A stretch of 64,000 nucleotides of DNA from Actinoalloteichus_B caeruleus. GTDB taxonomy: Bacteria > Actinomycetota > Actinomycetes > Mycobacteriales > Pseudonocardiaceae. The stretch's first letter is position 1. Every line of letters starts with the position of its first letter. The notes beneath the pieces are model-generated. The model was given only the letters and a program-made list of their open reading frames with translations. It searched no databases and was not told the DNA's origin. Below are positions 58,457 to 64,000 of the stretch, piece by piece. The stretch lies in the NCBI RefSeq assembly GCF_000718005.1, contig NZ_JODV01000006.1, one strand, 5' to 3'. A program made the translations under genes and the position numbers.

Positions 58457-59157
58457 CCGGCGGTCTCCCCCGGCTCGGCGTGGTCACCATCGGCCAGTCA
58501 CCCCGCGTCGACCTGGTGCCGGAGCTGCTGCCCCGGCTGGGTCGGGTGGAGGTCGTCGAGCGCGGCGCGCTGGACGACCTGGGCCGGGCGGAGATCGCGG
58601 CACTGGCACCGGGCGAGACCACTGTCGAGCGGCTGGCGACCCGCCTCGCCGACGGTCGGGGCGTCGCGCTCGACGGGGCGCTGGTGGCGCCGCACCTGCG
58701 GGCCGCCGTGCGCTGGGTGGAGGAGGCCGGGGTCACGGCGACCCTGCTCGTGTGCACCGGCCACCTCGTCGACATCCCCCACCGGCGCCCGTTGATCACC
58801 GCCCAGCCCCTCGTCGTGCACGGGGTGCGGGGCCTGGTCAGCGCCGCCGGCGCGGCGACGCTCGGCGTGGTGTGCCCCCTCCCGGACCAGCGGGACACGG
58901 CGGCCGGCACGTGGCGGGACGCGGCCGACCGCGTGCTCGTCGAGGCGGCCACCCCCTACGCGGAGCCGGCCGCCCTGGCCGAGCAGGGGGTGGCCAGGGC
59001 GGCCGCCGACCTCGCGGACCGCGGCGCCGACTGGATCGTCCTCGACTGCATGGGTTACTCGGAACGGATGCGCCGGCTGGCGGCCAACGCGAGCGGCCGG
59101 CCGGTGGCACTGGCCCGCTCGGTGGTGGCCCGGCTGGCGGCGGAGGTGATCGCATGA
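58453..59157 (+). CDS. AroM family protein
   Basis: A 234-aa protein of the AroM family: LGVVTIGQSPRVDLVPELLP at the start, ERGALDDLGRAEIAALAPGE, LLVCTGHLVDIP and WIVLDCMGYSERMR, where the two Cys take the places of the catalytic pair in the related Asp/Glu racemase fold. The function of AroM is not known; the fold suggests a racemase- or isomerase-like role. The GTG start overlaps the previous gene (GTGA) and its stop overlaps the next (ATGA). Confidence 0.9.
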   Translation: MTGGLPRLGVVTIGQSPRVDLVPELLPRLGRVEVVERGALDDLGRAEIAALAPGETTVERLATRLADGRGVALDGALVAPHLRAAVRWVEEAGVTATLLVCTGHLVDIPHRRPLITAQPLVVHGVRGLVSAAGAATLGVVCPLPDQRDTAAGTWRDAADRVLVEAATPYAEPAALAEQGVARAAADLADRGADWIVLDCMGYSERMRRLAANASGRPVALARSVVARLAAEVIA

Positions 59158-59849
59158 CCGCCGTCAACCAGGACGGCAGGGCCACGGTGGGCGTCATCCG
59201 CGTGGTCAGCTCGACCGACGCCGACCTCGTCGCCGCGCACGGCAGGGCGGTGGAACGCGAGTGGGACGTGCCGACCCGGTCGGCGTGCATCCCGGACCAG
59301 CCGTACGGGGTGCACGACGAGGCCAGCCACGCCCTGGCGGTCCCCAAGATCGTCGACACCGCGCGGGCGCTCGCCGGCACCGGCTGCGCGGCACTGCTGA
59401 TCAGCTGCGCCGCCGACCCCGGGTTGCGCGAGGCCCGGGCCGCGGTGGGCATCCCGGTCATCGGGGCGGGCTCCGCCGCGGCGGCGGCCGCGCTCGCCAC
59501 CGGCGACCGGGTGGGTGTCCTCGGCATCACCGACGAGGTCCCCCCGGCGGTCGGTGACGTCCTCGGCGCGCGCCTGGTCGCGGCCCGCCGACCGGACGGC
59601 GTGACCCGCACGACCGACCTGCTCACCGACCAGGGCGCCGCCGCCGCCCGCGCCGCCGCCGCCGACCTGGTCGCGGCCGGCGCCGAGGTGCTGCTGTTCG
59701 CCTGCACCGGCCTCACCACGATCCGCCTCGCGCCGTGGGTGCGCTCCCACCTGGGAGTACCCGTGGTCGACGCGGTCCTGGCCGGCGGCGCGGTCGCCAC
59801 GCTCGCCCTGGGAGGGCGGGAACGCTACGAGGAAGGAGACCAGGCATGA
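59154..59849 (+). CDS. Aspartate/glutamate racemase family protein
   Basis: A 231-aa PLP-independent racemase of the Asp/Glu/hydantoin racemase family. The two catalytic Cys appear in ALLISCAADPGLREA and LLFACTGLTTI. GVIRVVSSTD at the start and DRVGVLGITDEVPP are other fold markers. It overlaps both neighbours by 4 bp. It may invert an amino acid or hydantoin-like product released by the upstream peptidases. Confidence 0.9.
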   Translation: MTAVNQDGRATVGVIRVVSSTDADLVAAHGRAVEREWDVPTRSACIPDQPYGVHDEASHALAVPKIVDTARALAGTGCAALLISCAADPGLREARAAVGIPVIGAGSAAAAAALATGDRVGVLGITDEVPPAVGDVLGARLVAARRPDGVTRTTDLLTDQGAAAARAAAADLVAAGAEVLLFACTGLTTIRLAPWVRSHLGVPVVDAVLAGGAVATLALGGRERYEEGDQA

Positions 59850-60775
59850 GCCTGCGACACGTGATGGACGCCTACGACCTGCTCGACGACCCGGGGGTGG
59901 ACGGGGACGCAGCCGCCGAGTGGCTCCGGTCCCACGGAGCCGACCGGGTGGAGGTCACCAGGGTGACCGGCGAGTCGGGGCGCACCGACTTCCTGCGGTG
60001 CGTCGTTCCGGGTTCTCAGGGCCGCCTCGCCGGGGGAACCGCGCCCACGTTGGGCGTGATCGGACGGCTGGGCGGGCTCGGCGCCCGGCCCGAGCAGATC
60101 GGCTTCGTCTCCGACGGGGACGGCGCGCTGACGGCGTTGTCCACGGCGGCGAAGCTCTCGGCCATGCGCGCCCGGGGTGACGTGCTCGCCGGGGACGTGG
60201 TCATCTCCACCCACGTGTGCCCCGACGCCCCCACGATGCCGCACGACCCGGTCCCGTTCATGGGCTCGCCGGTCGACATGGGCCAGATGAACGAGCACGA
60301 GGTCAGCGCGGACGCCGACGCGGTGCTGTCGGTGGACACCACCAAGGGCAACCGGGTGCTCAACCACCACGGGTTCGCGATCTCCCCGACTGTCCGGCAG
60401 GGCTGGATCCTGCGCACCAGCGAGGACCTGCTGGGCATCGTCGAGCAGGTCACCGGCCGGCTCCCGGCCGTCCTCCCGCTGACCACCCAGGACATCACGC
60501 CCTACGGCAACGGCGTGTACCACGTCAACTCGATCCTCCAGCCGGCGACGGCGACCACGGCGCCCGTGGTGGGCGTCGCGTTGACCACCGAGACGGCGGT
60601 GGCCGGCTCCGCGACGGGGGCCACCGACCCGCACGTGGTGGAGCAGGCCGTCCGGTTCTGCGTGGAGGTGGCCAAGCGGTTCGGTCGGGGCACCTGCTCG
60701 TTCCACGACACCGCCGAGTTCGACCGCCTCGTCGAGCTGTACGGGCCGATGACCCACCTGCAGACCGGGGGCTGA
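59846..60775 (+). CDS. DUF1177 family protein
   Basis: A 309-aa soluble protein: MSLRHVMDAYDLLDDPGVDG, LGVIGRLGGLGARPEQIGFV, DVVISTHVCPDAPTMPHDPV, PVDMGQMNEHEVSADADAVL and DTTKGNRVLNHHGFAISPTV. These His- and Asp-rich blocks fit DUF1177, a family of unknown function often beside AroM and OPT genes. They could form a metal site. It ends the operon; GGAAGGAG precedes its ATG. Confidence 0.9.
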   Translation: MSLRHVMDAYDLLDDPGVDGDAAAEWLRSHGADRVEVTRVTGESGRTDFLRCVVPGSQGRLAGGTAPTLGVIGRLGGLGARPEQIGFVSDGDGALTALSTAAKLSAMRARGDVLAGDVVISTHVCPDAPTMPHDPVPFMGSPVDMGQMNEHEVSADADAVLSVDTTKGNRVLNHHGFAISPTVRQGWILRTSEDLLGIVEQVTGRLPAVLPLTTQDITPYGNGVYHVNSILQPATATTAPVVGVALTTETAVAGSATGATDPHVVEQAVRFCVEVAKRFGRGTCSFHDTAEFDRLVELYGPMTHLQTGG

Positions 60776-60854
60776 CCCCGCGCACCGGGCGTGGGCCGGG
60801 GAGGGGCGGGGCGGGTGCGGTGACCGGCCCCGTCCCCCGCTGCCGGTGTCCCGT

Positions 60855-61583
60855 TCAGCGGGCCGGCTCGTCGAACCTCGGGTGGGCGTCCAACAGGAAC
60901 CCGAGGTCGCTGCCGGGAGCGAGCTCGCGGGCCGGCCGGCCCCGCTCCATCAGGACCGCTCCGGTCTCGCCACCGAGGGTCGCGGCCGTCCCCGACACCC
61001 GCGCCCAGGCGCCCTCACGGAGGCCGAGCACGGGGACGTCGTTCTCCTCGTGGAACTCGGCGATCCGCTGCTCCCTGGTCTCCCCCATGTGCGTGCTGCC
61101 CGGGCTGGCGTCCAGGAAGTGCGGGTTGATCTGGAAGGGCACCAGACCCAGCGTCTCGAACGAGGGCGGCTGCACGATCGGCATGTCGTTGGTGGTGCGC
61201 AGCGACGGGCAGGCCATGTTCGTCCCGGCGCTGGCCCCCATGTAGCGCAGGTGCCCCGACCGCACCTGTCCCCGCAGCGCGTCCAGCAGTCCCCGGGTGC
61301 GCAGGTTCGACAGGAGGCGGAACGAGTTGCCGCCCCCGACGAACACCGCTCGGGCTCCCGCCAGCGCCTCCCGGGGGTCCTCCCGTTCGTGCGCCCCGAC
61401 GACCTCCACGACGTCCCGCAGCGCCGTGCGGACCTTCTCGGTGTACCCGTCGTGGTCCGCCAGCGCGTAGGGGACGAACACGAGCCGGTCCACCCCGGTG
61501 AGGAAGTCCCGCACCTCGTCCCCCGCGTGTTCGAGGAAGCCCCGTCCGTGGTTGGTGGAGTTCGACAACAGCAACAGGTCCAT
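60855..61583 (-). CDS. pepE: Peptidase E (alpha-aspartyl dipeptidase)
   Basis: A 242-aa S51 peptidase that hydrolyses Asp-X dipeptides. LLLSNSTNHGRGFLEHA, FVGGGNSFRLLSNL and the nucleophile Ser118 in YMGASAGTNMACP are diagnostic; QINPHFLDASPGS and GLREGAWARV follow. Length equals the Salmonella enzyme. It converges with the DUF1177 gene and completes the peptide-degradation set; release of aspartate would suit the racemase-type gene nearby. Confidence 0.95.
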   Translation of the reverse strand: MDLLLLSNSTNHGRGFLEHAGDEVRDFLTGVDRLVFVPYALADHDGYTEKVRTALRDVVEVVGAHEREDPREALAGARAVFVGGGNSFRLLSNLRTRGLLDALRGQVRSGHLRYMGASAGTNMACPSLRTTNDMPIVQPPSFETLGLVPFQINPHFLDASPGSTHMGETREQRIAEFHEENDVPVLGLREGAWARVSGTAATLGGETGAVLMERGRPARELAPGSDLGFLLDAHPRFDEPAR

Positions 61584-61761
61584 GACCCTCCGCCCTTCTC
61601 TGACCTCGTCGTTCGCCCTCGGCGTCCTCGCGAGCCTCCCATCCGGCCCCCCTGTGACCTCGCACCCGTCCCACCTCGCGTGCCCCGGGCGACGACACCA
61701 CCCCGGAGGTCACGCTCGGGTAACGAAGACAACACCGGGTCCCCGGTCGCGGGTGGCTAGC

Positions 61762-62751
61762 ATGGCCGACGTGTCCACCGTTTCCCCCGGCCCCGAGCCC
61801 GCGTGCGTGAACGAGGACGGGTCCATCTGCGACCGCGTCTTCGAGGTGACCGGCAACGCGACGGTCGCCGAGCTGTCCCCGCTCGTGGTCAACGGCATCG
61901 CGATCGCCCTCATCGTGATCGCCGCGTTCGTGCTCCGCTGGCTGGTGCACCGGATGATCTCCCGGGCGACCAGGGGTGGCGGCGAGGGCCGGGTGCCGGC
62001 GCTGCTGGCGCCGTTGCGGGAGCGGGCACCGGACGCCCTGGGGCCGCTGCTGTCGGAACGTCGGGCCCAGCGCGCCAGGACCATCGGCTCGGTGCTCAAG
62101 TCGGTCGCCAGCTTCGTGATCTACGGGGTGGCCGCGCTGATGGTGCTCGACCAACTCGGCATCCAGATGGCCCCGATCCTGGCCTCGGCGGGTGTGGTGG
62201 GCGTCGCCATCGGTTTCGGCGCGCAGAACCTGGTCCGAGACTTCCTGTCCGGCATGTTCATGATGCTGGAGGACCAGTACGGCGTCGGTGACGTGGTCGA
62301 CCTCGGTGACGCGATCGGCACGGTGGAGGCCGTCGGCCTCCGGGTGACGACGCTACGGGACCTCAACGGCACCGTCTGGTACGTGCGCAACGGCGAGGTC
62401 CTGCGGGTGGGCAACTTCAGCCAGGGCTTCTCGGTGGCCGTCGTCGACCTGCCGGTCGCCCACACCGTTCCGGTGGACAGGGCGATCCAACTCGCGCTCG
62501 ACACGGCCACCGAGGCCGCCGAGGAACCCAGCTTCTCGGCGGACGTGCTGGAACCCCCGGAGATGCTCGGCGTCGACCAGATCACGGCGGACACGATCAC
62601 GATCCGGCTCACCGTGAAGGTCCGGCCCGGACGCCAGTGGGCCGTGCAGCGCTCGCTGCGGGCCAGGATCAAGGACGTCTACGACCGGGAGGGCATCACC
62701 GCGCCCTACCCCGCCGGCCGTGCCTTCTACCAGCAACAGCAGCAGCCCTGA
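61762..62751 (+). CDS. MscS-family mechanosensitive channel
   Basis: A 329-aa small-conductance channel. Hydrophobic segments lie at about 32-55 (VNGIAIALIVIAAFVLRWLV) and 110-165. The pore helix region reads ILASAGVVGVAIGFGAQNLV, matching MscS TM3, followed by the beta-domain GVGDVVDLGDAIGTVEAVGL. The C-terminal alpha/beta part is complete and ends with QQQQQP. It releases ions upon osmotic downshock. It stands alone, between pepE and the globin gene. Confidence 0.93.
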   Translation: MADVSTVSPGPEPACVNEDGSICDRVFEVTGNATVAELSPLVVNGIAIALIVIAAFVLRWLVHRMISRATRGGGEGRVPALLAPLRERAPDALGPLLSERRAQRARTIGSVLKSVASFVIYGVAALMVLDQLGIQMAPILASAGVVGVAIGFGAQNLVRDFLSGMFMMLEDQYGVGDVVDLGDAIGTVEAVGLRVTTLRDLNGTVWYVRNGEVLRVGNFSQGFSVAVVDLPVAHTVPVDRAIQLALDTATEAAEEPSFSADVLEPPEMLGVDQITADTITIRLTVKVRPGRQWAVQRSLRARIKDVYDREGITAPYPAGRAFYQQQQQP

Positions 62752-62796
62752 CGGGCGGTCGTCGGTCCGCGGCGCACGTGGGTGAGGATGGAGAAC

Positions 62797-63180
62797 GTGG
62801 CAGCACCCGAGAACTTCTACCAGGCGGTGGGCGGCGAGCCGACCTTCCGCGCGATCGTCGGCCGGTTCTACGAGGAGGTCGCCAAGGACGACCTGCTGCG
62901 GCCGATGTACCCCGAGGAGGACCTCGGCCCTGCCGAGGAGCGCCTGCGCCTGTTCCTCGAGCAGTACTGGGGCGGTCCGCACACCTACTCCGACCGCCGG
63001 GGCCACCCGAGGCTGCGGATGCGGCACGCCGCCTTCCACGTGGGGCCGGCCGAGCGGGACGCGTGGCTGCGGTGCATGCGGGTGGCCGTGGACGAGGCCG
63101 ACCTCTCCGAGGAGCACCGCGACCAGCTCTGGAAGTACCTGGACATGGCCGCGCACAGCCTGTTGAACAGCTGGGAGTGA
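62797..63180 (+). CDS. glbO: Group II truncated hemoglobin
   Basis: A 127-aa 2-on-2 globin. NFYQAVGGEPTFRAIVGRFY is the A/B-helix start with the TrHb-typical Tyr pair, RPMYPEEDLGPAEERLRLFL the CD region, QYWGGPHTYS with the Tyr/Trp residues of group II, and GHPRLRMRHAAFHVG bears the proximal His. I favour GTG 62797 (MAAPENFYQ), but ATG 62788 is possible. In M. tuberculosis glbO is Rv2470 and binds oxygen; the same neighbourhood is kept here. Confidence 0.95.
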   Translation: MAAPENFYQAVGGEPTFRAIVGRFYEEVAKDDLLRPMYPEEDLGPAEERLRLFLEQYWGGPHTYSDRRGHPRLRMRHAAFHVGPAERDAWLRCMRVAVDEADLSEEHRDQLWKYLDMAAHSLLNSWE

Positions 63181-63329
63181 GGGGTCCGGGACCTCCTCCC
63201 CGCGCCACCACCCACCCGTCGGGCTTCCTGATCGGTTCACCTCCACCCCCCTGATCCGGTCGGCCCAACCGGCGACGGTGACCACTACTGCGGACGGCCC
63301 AACGAGGCGAGGTGTACGCAGTAACGACG

Positions 63330-63354
63330 TGGATCACCCGAAATGGATCACCCG
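63330..63354 (+). promoter_or_regulatory. Direct repeat upstream of alpha-glucosidase gene
   Basis: TGGATCACCCG occurs twice (63330-63340 and 63344-63354) with a 14-bp period, 25 bp before the putative start of the glucosidase gene. It may be a regulator site. The surrounding 63181-63378 holds no gene. Confidence 0.4.
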
Positions 63355-63378
63355 TACGGGAGAATCCGCGCCTCGGAG

Positions 63379-64000
63379 ATGGCAATATGGCTCTTTGTGC
63401 GACGATCCGCCGACATTCAGCGCGAGGCCATCGACGGGCCCGACTGGTGGGGCAACGCTGTCTTCTACCAGGTGTACGTCCGTTCGTTCGCCGACTCGAA
63501 CGGTGACGGCGTCGGAGACCTCGAGGGCATCCGGCAACGGCTGGGCTACCTGGAGCTACTCGGGGTGGACGCCCTGTGGCTCACGCCGTTCTTCCGTTCC
63601 CCCATGGCCGACCACGGCTACGACGTCGCGGACCCCCGGGACGTCGACCCCCAGTTCGGTGACCTGGCGGCCTTCGACCGGCTCATCGAGGACGCCCACG
63701 CCGCCGGCATCAAGGTGACCATTGACCTGGTGCCCAACCACAGCAGCGACCAGCACGTGTGGTTCCAGGAGGCGCTGGTGGCACCGCCGGGGAGCCCGCA
63801 ACGTGACCGCTACATCTTCCGGGACGGGCTCGGCTCGGACGGTGAGCTGCCCCCGAACAACTGGACGAGCATCTTCGGCGGCCCGGCGTGGACCCGCGTC
63901 GCCGACGGACAGTGGTACCTGCACCTGTTCGCGCCGGAACAGCCGGACCTGAACTGGGCCAACCAGGAGGTCTGGCTGGACCTGGAGACGACGCTGCGGT
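63379..64000 (+). CDS. GH13 alpha-glucosidase, 5' part
   Basis: Open to the window end. The frame encodes WWGNAVFYQVYVRSFADSNG, DGVGDLEGIRQRLGYLELLG, ALWLTPFFRSPMADHGYDVA and the GH13 conserved region I IDLVPNHSSDQH, so it is the (beta/alpha)8 barrel start of an alpha-glucosidase or related alpha-amylase-family enzyme. The catalytic Asp and Glu lie beyond the end. The start is uncertain: ATG 63379 (MAIWLFVRRS) and GTG 63397 both lack a good ribosome site. The M. tuberculosis neighbour of glbO, Rv2471, is an alpha-glucosidase. Confidence 0.88.
   Translation, partial: MAIWLFVRRSADIQREAIDGPDWWGNAVFYQVYVRSFADSNGDGVGDLEGIRQRLGYLELLGVDALWLTPFFRSPMADHGYDVADPRDVDPQFGDLAAFDRLIEDAHAAGIKVTIDLVPNHSSDQHVWFQEALVAPPGSPQRDRYIFRDGLGSDGELPPNNWTSIFGGPAWTRVADGQWYLHLFAPEQPDLNWANQEVWLDLETTLR

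Noticed and set aside
63312..63506. Small ORF MYAVTTWITRNGSPVREN at the start of the glucosidase gene
   Set aside because: It overlaps the GH13 frame, which carries conserved catalytic-domain motifs; no independent evidence for translation.

Overview
The window reads as the chromosome of a high-GC actinomycete, most likely of the order Pseudonocardiales. This is inferred from strong G/C bias at third codon positions, frequent GTG starts, paired clpP1/clpP2, XRE/DUF397 regulator pairs, a mycothiol-dependent nitroreductase homologue, a CtaJ-like oxidase subunit and an Fxs-type RiPP operon. No transposase, integrase, rRNA, CRISPR array or replication origin was seen.

Layout. 1-5.0 kb is an accessory patch: a decayed 5' copy of a molybdoenzyme gene, a small polymorphic-toxin-like gene, three tandem copies of its putative immunity gene (one with a frameshifted tail, one preceded by only a toxin tail), two DUF397 genes with an XRE regulator, and divergent small genes. 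5.4-8.7 kb holds a YdeP/FdhF-like molybdopterin oxidoreductase and fdhD. 8.8-11.9 kb has three alpha/beta hydrolases. 12.1-16.4 kb is the core proteostasis block clpX, clpP2, clpP1, tig.

16.7-29.6 kb is a dense same-strand island. First comes an Fxs-type RiPP operon: a 61-aa leader ORF, an FxsA-like precursor, an FxsB-like radical SAM maturase, an HExxH-type putative peptide hydroxylase and a TIR-NB-ARC-TPR protein. Next to it is a vWA/MoxR/VMAP ternary conflict system: a trypco-type protein, a trypsin-like protease with a VMAP-C-like end, a MoxR ATPase and a SAV_2336/vWA/TPR protein. The island ends at divergent tRNA-Pro(TGG) and tRNA-Gly(TCC) genes. 30.6-38.4 kb has an HD-like protein, a PPOX-fold protein, a flavoprotein, modABC, a maleylpyruvate-isomerase-fold protein, an Eis-like acetyltransferase and a membrane protein.

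38.7-49.2 kb and 62.8-64 kb keep the order known from Mycobacterium tuberculosis Rv2464c-Rv2471 (nei, rpiB, Rv2466c-like, pepN, DUF5130, ctaJ, HNH, glbO, alpha-glucosidase), interrupted by local genes. One of these encodes an unusual 216-residue protein made of 19 GIRVT heptads. 49.5-61.6 kb is devoted to peptides: a prolyl oligopeptidase, an amino-acid permease, and an IclR-controlled operon with an OPT transporter, an M29-type peptidase, a proline iminopeptidase, an AroM-like protein, an Asp/Glu racemase and a DUF1177 protein, with a convergent peptidase E gene.

The three best leads are the GIRVT repeat protein, whose repeats differ almost only at synonymous positions within the motif; the non-canonical FxsA-like precursor with a hidden promoter-proximal small ORF; and the side-by-side RiPP and VMAP systems between tig and tRNA-Pro. 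All functions are inferred from recognised motifs and gene order by eye; no database search was run.
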